Source of the DNA: Betaproteobacteria bacterium
Lineage (GTDB): Bacteria; Desulfobacterota; Desulfovibrionia; Desulfovibrionales; Desulfovibrionaceae
DNA length: 9,077 bases
Assembly: GCA_009778295.1 (NCBI GenBank)
Contig: WRKB01000277.1
Location: forward strand, 1 to 9,077
Direction: 5' to 3'
Position numbers and translations under genes: made by a program. This document shows, in pieces, positions 1 to 6,769 of this stretch. Numbering within the stretch: the stretch's first letter is position 1; each line of letters begins with the position of its first letter. The notes under the pieces were generated by a model. It was not told the DNA's origin. It ran no database searches and saw only the letters and a program-made list of their open reading frames with translations.

Positions 1-1
1 G

Positions 2-715
2 TTGACCCTGGTCGGCCGTTCGCCGCGCGATATTATGCTACAACGTCCGGAACGGGGAAAAGCTATCCAACTCATCCCCGCCGTGCCGATCCTGCCCGCA
101 GGCATTCCTTCGCAGCTTCTGGAGCGCAGGCCGGACATCCGCGCGGCCGAATATGCCCTTATGGGCAGCAATGCAAATATAGGCGTTGCCCGGGCCGACT
201 TCTTCCCCTCCATCTCCCTTACCGCCGCTTTCGGCACGCAAAGCTCGTATCTCAGAAATCTGTTTACCGTCGCCACGGGAACGTGGGCTTACGGCATCCA
301 GGGCACCATGCCCGTTCTCGATTTCGGACGTACCTGGTGGAAGGTTAAAGACGCCGAAGCACAGAAACAACTGGCATTGGCCGTGTATAATAAAACCGTC
401 CAGAGCGCATTCTCCGATATCCGCACCGCCCTTATCCAGCAGAAGGAAAACGCCGAGATTGTAAAAAGCTACAAGGCCCAGGTGGAAAGCCTTTCAAAAG
501 CGGCTGAACTGGCTCGTGTACGCTACGATAACGGGTATTCCTCCTATCTGGAAGTGCTGGATGCCGAACGTGAGCTGTTTGGAGCGGAAATGCAGGCAGC
601 TACAGCGCTTGCCAAGCGTCTGAATTCCATCGTCGATGTGTGCATGGCCCTTGGCGGAGGATGGGAGGACGCGGATACGCCGGAAAATCCTGAAACGGGA
701 CCTGGCAAAAAGTAG
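2..715 (+). CDS. Outer-membrane efflux channel protein, NodT/OprM (TolC-like) family, C-terminal part
   Basis: This is the C-terminal 237 residues of an outer-membrane factor, the trimeric channel through which tripartite RND or ABC-type pumps export drugs, metals or other small molecules. Family hallmarks are visible: LLERRPDIRAAEYAL (about 39-53), then NANIGVARADFFPSISL (58-73) at the start of the second structural repeat, a beta-strand region ending VLDFGR (105-110), a long helical stretch (115-170), the RYDNGYSSYLEVLDAER signature (174-190) and a terminal ALGGGW (216-221). The tail after that is short, acidic and proline-rich. The frame is open to the left edge, and the TTG at position 2 is almost certainly an internal leucine, so the signal peptide and first repeat lie outside the window. 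Pump partner genes (periplasmic adaptor and inner-membrane transporter) would be expected upstream, but this is inference. Family certain; substrate unknown. Confidence 0.93.
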   Translation: MTLVGRSPRDIMLQRPERGKAIQLIPAVPILPAGIPSQLLERRPDIRAAEYALMGSNANIGVARADFFPSISLTAAFGTQSSYLRNLFTVATGTWAYGIQGTMPVLDFGRTWWKVKDAEAQKQLALAVYNKTVQSAFSDIRTALIQQKENAEIVKSYKAQVESLSKAAELARVRYDNGYSSYLEVLDAERELFGAEMQAATALAKRLNSIVDVCMALGGGWEDADTPENPETGPGKK

Positions 716-738
716 CAAGCCGGCAGTTTCGGCTACTT
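707..738 (-). terminator. Intrinsic terminator for the proA-nadD transcript, in the convergent gap
   Basis: On the minus strand AAGTAGC (738-732) can pair with GCTACTT (716-710), and the second arm runs straight into a short T-run (TTTTT in total, ending at 707). The nadD stop codon lies inside the first arm. An alternative inner pairing (GCCG 733-730 with CGGC 722-719) is also possible. On the plus strand the hairpin is not followed by a T-run, so it should act mainly for nadD. The gap between the two convergent genes is only 17 bp. The stem is of modest length and the efficiency is unknown. Confidence 0.5.
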
Positions 739-1431
739 CCAGTATTCCTCAACCGTGCTCCGCTCCGTTTCCAGGCATTCCAGGCTTGCCGGGGGAAGCA
801 AAAAATGCATGTCCAGGCCGGCCACAAAGCGCCGACGGAGAAGCGAAGCGCTGATATCAAGGCGCGTCAGGGGCAGGTACAGCAGACGCGTGCCGCCGGG
901 TAGGGCAAAGGCTCTGGCGCCCGGCAACTCCACCATGCGGGACGCAACGCCTGGGGAGCAGGGCACGGCTTCCGGCCAGTTTTCGCGTGCAGCCTGCGAA
1001 AAACGCTCCCCGCCCGCGCCGTCGCGCGACACGACCACAAAATCGGCCAAACGCGGCAAGTCCAGCCCCCTGCGCCATTGGGGCAGAGTGCAAAAATCTT
1101 CACAACCGAGAAGAAAAAAATGCCGCGCATCCGGTTGGCCGACGGCGTATTTTTGCAGACTGTCCCAAGTATATGAAGGGCCTTCCCGTTCGCCTTCCAT
1201 GGGATTAATCCGCAATCCGGCAATCCCCTGGATAGCTGCCTGCAACAGCCGTACGCGCAAGGTAAAGGGCAGGATGCCTGTGGCGGATTTGTGCGGAGGC
1301 AAGGCGCACGGCAGCAGATCCACATACGTCAGGGCGAGAAGTTCGCGCATCTCCAGGGCCAGACGCAAATGCCCGATATGCACCGGGTTGAAGCTGGCCC
1401 CCAGAATGCCGATCCGCAACGGCTCTCCCAC
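733..1431 (-). CDS. nadD: Nicotinate-nucleotide adenylyltransferase NadD
   Basis: NadD transfers AMP from ATP to nicotinate mononucleotide, giving deamido-NAD in cytoplasmic NAD synthesis. The 232-residue protein has the nucleotidyltransferase signature GASFNPVHIGHL (11-22), PPHK (45-48), SYTWDSL (86-92, usual form SYTxDTL), FLLGCEDFCTLPQWR (106-120) and ISASLLR (193-199, usual form ISSTxIR). Length is normal to slightly long for the family. The start used is GTG at 1431, five bases after the proA stop, with GAGG nine bases upstream; a TTG four codons further in has GGAG five bases ahead and is an alternative. The tight spacing implies cotranscription with proA. The LGC-ED and ISAS segments deviate slightly from consensus but keep the core. 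The gene ends in a convergent terminator. Confidence 0.95.
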   Translation of the reverse strand: MGEPLRIGILGASFNPVHIGHLRLALEMRELLALTYVDLLPCALPPHKSATGILPFTLRVRLLQAAIQGIAGLRINPMEGEREGPSYTWDSLQKYAVGQPDARHFFLLGCEDFCTLPQWRRGLDLPRLADFVVVSRDGAGGERFSQAARENWPEAVPCSPGVASRMVELPGARAFALPGGTRLLYLPLTRLDISASLLRRRFVAGLDMHFLLPPASLECLETERSTVEEYWK

Positions 1432-1436
1432 CCTGC

Positions 1437-2696
1437 TTATCCTCGAACCTGGCCCTGGCCGAACACGACAAATTTCGTGGTAGTCAGCTCCTGTACACCC
1501 ATAGGGCCATATGCGTGCAATTTTGATGTGGAAATACCGATTTCCGCACCCAGGCCGAGTTCACCGCCGTCATTGAACCGCGTGGAAACATTCACCCCCA
1601 CCATGGACGCATCCGCTTCGCGCAAAAAACGCATGGCGTGTCCATGGTTGTTGGTACAGATGACTTCTGTATGCTGTGAACCATAGCGGGCGATATGTTC
1701 CAGGGCAGCATCCAGGCTGTCCACCACACAGACGGCAAGGATAAGATCGTGAAATTCCTGCCCAAAATCTCCAGGGCGCTGGGGGAGTGCGTTGGTCCTC
1801 AGCAAAGACAGAGAACGCGGACACGCGCGGAACTCCACACCGGCTGCGCCGAGTCTTTCGCCCACGCGAGGCAGAAAATCCGCCGCCATATCCTGATGCA
1901 CAAGCAGGCACTCCAAGGCATTGCACACGCCAGGGCGCTGGACCTTACCGTTGTATACGATGTTCAGAGCCTGCTCCAGATCGGCGTCCGCGTCGATATA
2001 GGCGTGGCACACGCCCATATAATGTTTGAGTACCGGCATGGTCGCCTGTTCCGTTACGGTGCGAATAAGCTTCTCTCCACCGCGCGGGATAAGCACGTCA
2101 ATGTACTGATCCATTTTACACAACAGAGTCACGGCAGCCCTATCGGTAATCGTCAGTATCTGTGCAGCGTTTTCCGGCAGTCCGGCGATTTTCAGGGCCT
2201 CATGCAACAGGTCTGCCAACGCGGTATTGGAGTGGATAGCCTCGGAACCTCCGCGCAACACCACGGCATTGCCCGCCTTGAGGCATAAAATGGCAGCGTC
2301 GATGGTCACGTTCGGGCGGGCTTCATAAATCATCGCCACCACGCCGAGCGGAATACGCATGCGCCCCACCAGCAGACCGTTTGGACGCTGCCACTGTTTT
2401 TCTACCGTGCCCACAGGATCCGGCAGATTTGCCACATGGCGGCAGGCGGCGGCCATGTCATCCATGAGGGCGGCGGTCAATGTCAGCCTGTCCAGGCGCG
2501 GGGCATCCATCCCCGCAGCCTGCGCAGCTGCAATGTCTTTTTTGTTAGCGGCCAGCACGTTATTTCGACGCTTGACGAGCAAATCTGCTAGATGCCCCAG
2601 TGCCATATGTTTCACGGCAGGACTCGCGGCTGCAATCAGTCGGGCCGCTTTTTTGGCGTTTCGGCCCAAAAGCTCCATACTCGTGGCAAGGTCCAT
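1437..2696 (-). CDS. proA: Glutamate-5-semialdehyde dehydrogenase (gamma-glutamyl phosphate reductase) ProA
   Basis: ProA reduces gamma-glutamyl phosphate with NADPH to glutamate-5-semialdehyde, the second step of proline synthesis, in the cytoplasm. Numbering from the ATG at 2696 (419 residues, close to the usual ~417), landmarks are IPLGVVAMIYEARPNVT (115-131), LKAGNAVVLRGGSEA (139-153), the catalytic-cysteine segment QRPGVCNALECLLV (253-266, C258) and NVSTRFNDGGELGLGAEIG (369-387) followed by ISTSKLHAYGPMG. All expected regions are intact. The frame is also open from a GTG at 2708, but GAGG at 2706-2703 sits six bases before the ATG and overlaps that GTG, so the ATG is preferred. A TATAAC (minus strand, 2731-2726) could be a -10 element, though no convincing -35 is seen. 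It is followed after 5 bp by nadD and preceded by the LIC12162-family gene with an 86-bp gap, so it may also be read from upstream. No proB lies in the window. Confidence 0.97.
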   Translation of the reverse strand: MDLATSMELLGRNAKKAARLIAAASPAVKHMALGHLADLLVKRRNNVLAANKKDIAAAQAAGMDAPRLDRLTLTAALMDDMAAACRHVANLPDPVGTVEKQWQRPNGLLVGRMRIPLGVVAMIYEARPNVTIDAAILCLKAGNAVVLRGGSEAIHSNTALADLLHEALKIAGLPENAAQILTITDRAAVTLLCKMDQYIDVLIPRGGEKLIRTVTEQATMPVLKHYMGVCHAYIDADADLEQALNIVYNGKVQRPGVCNALECLLVHQDMAADFLPRVGERLGAAGVEFRACPRSLSLLRTNALPQRPGDFGQEFHDLILAVCVVDSLDAALEHIARYGSQHTEVICTNNHGHAMRFLREADASMVGVNVSTRFNDGGELGLGAEIGISTSKLHAYGPMGVQELTTTKFVVFGQGQVRG

Positions 2697-2706
2697 GCTA
2701 TACCTC
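2697..2706 (-). promoter_or_regulatory. Ribosome binding site that favours the ATG start of proA
   Basis: On the minus strand GAGG (2706-2703) is separated by six bases from the ATG at 2696. It overlaps the upstream in-frame GTG (2708), which has no comparable Shine-Dalgarno sequence. This supports a 419- rather than 423-residue ProA. Confidence 0.6.
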
Positions 2707-2782
2707 ACAAATTTTTTCGACGCCGGTTATACAAGCCGCATTCAACATTGCGCCCTACAATATGCTTGATGAAGATTTTGCA

Positions 2783-4498
2783 TTACAAGGTTCTCAGGGC
2801 GCGTATCCATTGCTCGTCGAAGTCGGCACCCGCACTCAATGCAAAATGTTCGCACCAACGCAGCCGGGCCGCCTGAATCCGGGGCGAATTCCAGTAGTCG
2901 CGCACATCCGGCCATATCCGTTCCACTGCGGCAGCTGCTTCCTCAGGTGTGGGATACCATATGCCCGCCCCATGCAGGAGCGCCAACAGGGATTCGCCTT
3001 CCGGGCACAAATCCCAAGCGCACGGGTCCCAATACAAAACAAGGGGTGTATTGGCTGCGAAGGCCAAGTTCAATGTAGTGCCGTGGTGATCAAGCACCAT
3101 CAGGCGGCAGGAAAGCATGGACGCTTCCAGCCTCCCCGAACAACGCTCCAGCTTGGGGAAACGCTCCTGTATCCAGGGCCAATCGCTCAGGGCGGCAGGG
3201 ACATCAAAATAGGGACGATAACTGACAAAGGCCGCGACTTCAGAAGACAGCGCCGACAGAAAGCGGGTTTTCATGCGTCGGTATGCTAAAAACTGCATCG
3301 GATGCGGTCTGGAATCCAGCCGATGGGGAAAAAGCTCCATGCCGTTACCCACAAACAACAACATGTTGCCAGCCTCACAATGCCTGCCAAACAGCGCTGA
3401 AGTCTGGGCGTGCGGCAGTGGAATGAAATTCCCCCATAAAGGCGTCTGTTCCTTCCAGCCCCAGGTTATGAAGGCGTGCTGGCTGTACTCCTCCAGTGGC
3501 GTGGTGGCTGCGCAACGCAACATCCCGTAATTGCCTCCATGCTGAATATAAACCAGTTTATGTCCTGCCGCGCGCCATGCGGCAAGGCGCAGGCGATATT
3601 CTGTATCCTGGAGGGCCGCCACGCTGGCGACCCGTATCCGCCTGCGAGGAGCCGCCTTGATGTGCTTCGGCAACACGGCGCGCATAATACAACGCGGGAT
3701 CGCCGCCCAAAAAAACGGCCCAGGCTCCAGAGGAAGCTGAAGTTCGGCAATGGAAGGCACCGCGTATTGGCGCGCCAGTTCTGACAAAGAGACGGAACAG
3801 TCGGCCTGTCCCCTGTTTCCGAGCAAGGCCAGCGAAAACTTCAACGCCTGGAGAGGGCTGAAGCCCTTAATATGCGGGAAGGGAGGCGAATAGGCGATTT
3901 TACGCATCCATTTACGCAAGCGCTCACGCGGCCCGGTCACGCAAGGAACAGCTTGCTCCCGCACGGGAGGCAGCATTTCTGCTTCCCAGGCAAGCGGCCA
4001 ACAAGCTTCCAGAAAACGCGAAAAAAGCCAGTGGTTATACGCATAGCCCTGAAAACCCTGCTTGCTCAACTCGTAATCGCTTTCAAAACTGAATTCGCAA
4101 TTCTCTGGCAGAAGCGGCACCCGTAGCGGTAAATTTCCCCAATGTTTCACCAGCGTTTGAATACGCAGCCAGCGCTCCGCCAACATCTGGCTGACCATGA
4201 GCATGGTCGGCATGAGGGCCATTTCCCAGAACGCAGCGGGCAACTTCACGCCACGTTCCAAGTTGAGGTGCTTACCCATGAGCGGCAGATAATGCGCCGT
4301 CAGCGCCCAAGCATGCTGCTTCACTCGTTCCCGAGCGGCGGGGCTGGTCAAAGGCTCCGGCGCGAAGGCAAAACGCACCTCCCAGTCGGGGAAGAGAACC
4401 TCCTGTCCGGCAAAACACCAGGGGCCAGCCGCCAAGTGCGTTTTCGGCGTTGCGCCTGCCGGCATGGCTGTGAACACGAGGGTCTTACGCATACGCAT
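2783..4498 (-). CDS. LIC12162-family putative transferase (surface glycan biosynthesis)
   Basis: I recognise this 571-residue protein as a member of the LIC12162 family of putative transferases, named from Leptospira and found in surface-polysaccharide regions, often next to a NeuB-type synthase as here. No reaction is established to my knowledge. Visible landmarks are an N-terminal TLVFTAMP strand (6-13), YIQHGGNYG (317-325), a FITWGW motif (343-348), VSYRPY (425-430), VLDHHGTTLNLAFAANTPLVLYWD-type donor-site-like segment (468-491) and a C-terminal helical part with RIWPDVRDYWNS (527-538). The QHGG and HHGTT segments resemble those of GT-B-like transferases such as CDP-glycerol or capsule enzymes, so a sugar or sugar-acid transferase is my inference. 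There is no signal peptide or clear membrane helix, suggesting a cytoplasmic enzyme. The start is either ATG 4498 or ATG 4492; AGG lies six bases before the second. It is 69 bp downstream of the neuB-type gene and probably cotranscribed. Confidence 0.85.
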   Translation of the reverse strand: MRMRKTLVFTAMPAGATPKTHLAAGPWCFAGQEVLFPDWEVRFAFAPEPLTSPAARERVKQHAWALTAHYLPLMGKHLNLERGVKLPAAFWEMALMPTMLMVSQMLAERWLRIQTLVKHWGNLPLRVPLLPENCEFSFESDYELSKQGFQGYAYNHWLFSRFLEACWPLAWEAEMLPPVREQAVPCVTGPRERLRKWMRKIAYSPPFPHIKGFSPLQALKFSLALLGNRGQADCSVSLSELARQYAVPSIAELQLPLEPGPFFWAAIPRCIMRAVLPKHIKAAPRRRIRVASVAALQDTEYRLRLAAWRAAGHKLVYIQHGGNYGMLRCAATTPLEEYSQHAFITWGWKEQTPLWGNFIPLPHAQTSALFGRHCEAGNMLLFVGNGMELFPHRLDSRPHPMQFLAYRRMKTRFLSALSSEVAAFVSYRPYFDVPAALSDWPWIQERFPKLERCSGRLEASMLSCRLMVLDHHGTTLNLAFAANTPLVLYWDPCAWDLCPEGESLLALLHGAGIWYPTPEEAAAAVERIWPDVRDYWNSPRIQAARLRWCEHFALSAGADFDEQWIRALRTL

Positions 4499-4567
4499 CC
4501 TGGGTATCTGCTGGCAAATCCTTGCAGCGAAGCTTTACATTTTTCAATGTTCCACTGTTCTAAAAAA

Positions 4568-5623
4568 TTACTCCAGATGTTTCCATTGCAACACGGTGTC
4601 TTCTGCCAAATCCACGCGCGCGGTCATGTCAAGTACGGTATCAACGTCGCGGGGACTAATGCCGTGCGCCGGACGTTTCCAGGTCAAATCGTCACGGGTA
4701 ATGCGCGCGCCCCCCCGTACAGGACGCGCTGTAACCAGAGAACGGCGCGCATTACGACGAGCTGGCTCTTCCGAAGCGAAAGCGCTGACCTTCAAAGGAC
4801 CGACAATGGCAAGCGCTCGTTCCATGTTCATCCAGAAACGCTTCAGGTCTTTCTTATCCATGGCATGATAGTGATCGTTGCCGGGCAAACTTTTGTCGTG
4901 CGTGAAGTGCTTCTCGAGGATACGCGCGCCGAGCAGGGTGGCTATTTCCAGCACTTTCATGTCCCCGGGCAGCGTATGGTCGGAATAGCCGATACAATGC
5001 TGCGGAAAATGGCGGTGGAGTTCCGGGATCATGCCCAGACCCGCGTTGCGATCCTCGGTGGGATAATTGAGCACACAGTGCAACAGCGCGAGCGGGTTAC
5101 CTTTAGCCTCGATCCACTCCACGGCCTCGGTAATTTCATGCAGGTAGGAAGCGCCTGTAGAAAGAATGATGGGCTTGCCGAAATCGCACATAAACTCGAT
5201 GAAGGGCTTATTCGTGATATCAGAGGATGAAATTTTGTACACCTCAATAAGTTCGTTCAGAAAAACGGCGGATTCCGTATCAAAAGGCGTGGAAAGGAAG
5301 GCGATGCCCGTACTGTCGCAATGGCGTTTGAGGACTTCGAATTCGCCTTTCCAAAATTTATCGTACTTGCGAAAAAGCTCGTATTGGCTCCTGGTGGATT
5401 CTTTACGGGTATCCCAATAGGCCGGAGAATCTCTGGAAGCCAGCGTGGCAGCCCTGTAGGTCTGAAATTTGATGGCTTGCGCACCGGCTTCGGCGGCCTC
5501 ATCGATCAGGCGGCGGGCTGTATCCATGCTGCCCTCGTGGTTCACGCCGGCTTCGGCAATGACGTAGGGTGTTGGGATACATCCACCAGGGACGGAAGAC
5601 ATGATGATCTCAGCCAGTTTCAT
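4568..5623 (-). CDS. neuB: NeuB-family nonulosonic acid synthase (N-acetylneuraminate synthase-like)
   Basis: NeuB-type enzymes condense phosphoenolpyruvate with an N-acetylated hexose (ManNAc or a modified relative) to make a nonulosonic acid such as sialic or legionaminic acid. The 351-residue protein has the TIM-barrel synthase domain at about 20-275 and a SAF/antifreeze-like domain at about 290-351. Motifs: YVIAEAGVNHEGS (20-32), IKFQTY (51-56), STPFD (111-115), YKISSSDITNKP (129-140), ILSTGAS (153-159), HCVLNYPT (182-189), GYSDHTLPG (212-220) and LEKHFTHDKSLPGNDHYHAM (236-255). H216 and H239 match the metal-binding histidines of Neisseria NeuB. The start ATG 5623 has AAGGA eight bases upstream. 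A run of seven G lies in codons 303-305 at the edge of the SAF domain. The exact sugar cannot be told from sequence; no epimerase (neuC) or CMP-transferase (neuA) gene is in the window. The downstream LIC12162 gene fits a surface-glycan role. Confidence 0.92.
   Translation of the reverse strand: MKLAEIIMSSVPGGCIPTPYVIAEAGVNHEGSMDTARRLIDEAAEAGAQAIKFQTYRAATLASRDSPAYWDTRKESTRSQYELFRKYDKFWKGEFEVLKRHCDSTGIAFLSTPFDTESAVFLNELIEVYKISSSDITNKPFIEFMCDFGKPIILSTGASYLHEITEAVEWIEAKGNPLALLHCVLNYPTEDRNAGLGMIPELHRHFPQHCIGYSDHTLPGDMKVLEIATLLGARILEKHFTHDKSLPGNDHYHAMDKKDLKRFWMNMERALAIVGPLKVSAFASEEPARRNARRSLVTARPVRGGARITRDDLTWKRPAHGISPRDVDTVLDMTARVDLAEDTVLQWKHLE
4710..4716 (-). repeat. Seven-base G tract inside the neuB-type gene
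   Basis: On the coding strand codons 303-305 read CGG GGG GGC, giving seven consecutive G. It sits in the linker leading into the SAF domain. A one-base slip would remove or garble the C-terminal SAF domain. The length is at the low end of tracts known to vary in other bacteria, so variation is only a possibility. Confidence 0.9.
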
Positions 5624-5650
5624 ACCTTATTTCCTTGCTGGTGTGGGAGA

Positions 5651-5673
5651 AGACAGTAAGGCATAGCCTGTCT
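5651..5673. other. Short inverted repeat in the neuB/mnmM divergent gap
   Basis: AGACAG (5651-5656) and CTGTCT (5668-5673) are perfect complementary arms around an 11-base centre; an alternative pairing uses AGAC/GTCT plus AGGC/GCCT. It lies 28-50 bases upstream of the neuB start codon, so it could be a leader hairpin or an operator, but it is short enough to be chance. Confidence 0.25.
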
Positions 5674-5696
5674 GCGCAAGAAAGAAAAGGGCTGCA

Positions 5697-5725
5697 TTGA
5701 CCTGATGCGAGGAGGCGGGTAGCCT
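5697..5725 (+). promoter_or_regulatory. Candidate sigma-70-type promoter for the mnmM-like gene
   Basis: TTGACC (5697-5702) matches the -35 consensus at five of six positions. It is followed after exactly 17 bases by TAGCCT (5720-5725), which matches the -10 box at only three of six. Transcription would start near 5732, about 42 bases before the mnmM-like start. The poor -10 keeps confidence low. Confidence 0.25.
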
Positions 5726-5773
5726 GAATGCCACTGCAGATGCCCCATTGCAATCAAGAAGGCAGGAGGACAT

Positions 5774-6430
5774 ATGGGCGCTTGCCTCAGTCTTCTCGAA
5801 CTGGCCCATGCCTGCGTACAGCGGGCGGTAACGCCAGGCAGCCTAGTCGTAGATGCGACAGCGGGCAACGGAAAAGACACGCTTTTTCTGGCCGGGCTGG
5901 TGGGCTCGAGCGGCCTTGTACTGGCTTTTGACATCCAGCCGGAAGCCTTGGAAAACACACGCGCAGCGTTGGAAAAGGCAAAGCTGGCAGCACGGGTGCG
6001 ACTTTTCCTCACGGGACATGAAAATATCGCCGCCTGTCTACAGGGTAACGCCGAGCCCCCCCCAGTGGGGCAACCAGCGGCGGGCCGGCCTGCCACATCT
6101 CCGCCTGAACCGGTTCATCATCTCTGCGACAAACCTCAGATACGCGCCGCCATGTTCAATCTCGGCTTTCTACCGGGCAGTAAAAAAGAAATCGTCACCC
6201 GTCCGAACACCACCCTGGCAGCGCTGAACGGGCTACTGCCCGTCATGCTGCCGGGAGCGGTACTGTCCATCCATTGCTACAGCGGTCACGATGGAGGGAG
6301 GGAGGAAAGCACGGCCGTGCTTGACTGGGCGGCGCGTCAGCCAGAAAGCCTCTGGCGTGTCCATCGCTATGCCCCCTTGAACAAACAACACGGCGTTGAG
6401 CATCTTGTCCTGATGGAGCGCCGGAATTAG
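5774..6430 (+). CDS. mnmM: SAM-dependent methyltransferase, YtqB/MnmM family (tRNA mnm5s2U methyltransferase candidate)
   Basis: This 218-residue class I methyltransferase belongs to the family long labelled putative rRNA methylase (Bacillus YtqB), whose Bacillus member was later assigned as MnmM, which methylates nm5(s2)U to mnm5(s2)U at the tRNA wobble position. Motifs: VVDATAGNGKDTLFLAGLVG (25-44, SAM-binding motif I), LAFDIQPEAL (50-59, acidic residue for the ribose), MFNLGFLPGSKK (127-138), HCYSGHDGG (167-175) and a C-terminal NKQHGVEHLVLMER (203-216). The start ATG has AGGAGG (5764-5769) four bases upstream. Residues about 91-121 are a proline-, glycine- and alanine-rich stretch between the core strand and MFNLG that looks like a family-atypical insert, and an eight-C run encodes its PPP. 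The gene is alone on its strand, divergent from neuB. The transfer of function from Bacillus is inference; a related RNA substrate is possible. Confidence 0.85.
   Translation: MGACLSLLELAHACVQRAVTPGSLVVDATAGNGKDTLFLAGLVGSSGLVLAFDIQPEALENTRAALEKAKLAARVRLFLTGHENIAACLQGNAEPPPVGQPAAGRPATSPPEPVHHLCDKPQIRAAMFNLGFLPGSKKEIVTRPNTTLAALNGLLPVMLPGAVLSIHCYSGHDGGREESTAVLDWAARQPESLWRVHRYAPLNKQHGVEHLVLMERRN
6056..6063 (+). repeat. Eight-base C tract inside the mnmM-like gene
   Basis: Codons 94-98 read GAG CCC CCC CCA GTG, giving eight consecutive C within the proline-rich insert. It is the longest G/C homopolymer I see in the window. A one-base slip would truncate or scramble everything after residue ~96, including MFNLG and HCYSGHDGG, and so inactivate the enzyme. 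Confidence 0.9.
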
Positions 6431-6431
6431 C

Positions 6432-6460
6432 GCAGTTTCATTTTGAAAATGTCAAACTGC
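6432..6460 (+). terminator. Hairpin directly after the mnmM-like stop codon, possible terminator
   Basis: GCAGTTT (6432-6438) pairs with AAACTGC (6454-6460), and inside it CATTT (6439-6443) pairs with AAATG (6447-6451) around a TGA loop, with a two-base bulge. It begins two bases after the stop codon, the expected place for a 3'-end structure. It is followed by TCTGCTGCC rather than a T-run, so termination would be weak or factor-dependent; it may instead protect the mRNA end. Confidence 0.35.
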
Positions 6461-6533
6461 TCTGCTGCCATGTCACGCCTCGCCCGGGTATCTGCTGCGC
6501 AGCCGCCAGGGCACAGTTCAAAGAGGAATTTAT

Positions 6534-6641
6534 GGGATGAAGGCCTCTGAAACAGGTAAAGAAATTGAACGCGGAATAACGTGATTCGGGATGAAATACG
6601 CCTTGCAGACAAAAAACTTGAACGCGAAAAAAACACGGCCT
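6534..6641. repeat. Degenerate tandem repeat, two units of about 54 bp
   Basis: GGGATGAA occurs at 6534-6541 and 6588-6595 (54 bp apart) and TTGAACGCG at 6565-6573 and 6618-6626 (53 bp apart), in the same order and spacing, so the two stretches look like diverged copies. The parts between match poorly. A looser relative of the second element, TTCAAAGAGGAAT, precedes them at 6517-6529 and resembles TTGAACGCGGAAT at 6565-6577. Function unknown; it could be a decayed duplication or paired binding sites. Confidence 0.4.
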
Positions 6642-6769
6642 TCACGCATTGTACTACAACATGCTTAATTTATTTATTCTATCTGGCGCCCTTCTCCTAA
6701 AAAAATATGGCATGTTTTTTGCTCATCTCAAAGTACCTTCCTTCTTTTTTGCAACCAGCTTTCCTTCAG

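Noticed and set aside
755..1483. Plus-strand 242-codon frame opposite nadD
   Set aside because: The product is Arg/Ser/Pro-rich without motifs, and nadD on the other strand has every family signature.
4512..4526. Sigma-54-like TGGCA...TTGCA on the plus strand
   Set aside because: The GG-GC spacing is one base short of that required, and it points into the antisense of neuB.
4142..5230. Long plus-strand open frame (362 codons) opposite the neuB and LIC12162 genes
   Set aside because: It runs antisense across two well-supported genes and the gap between them, and its product is His/Arg-rich with no recognisable domain. It is a shadow frame.
6427..6645. Minus-strand 72-codon frame in the gap after the mnmM-like gene
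   Set aside because: There is no recognisable domain or clear ribosome binding site, and its end overlaps the mnmM-like stop region. Composition looks random.
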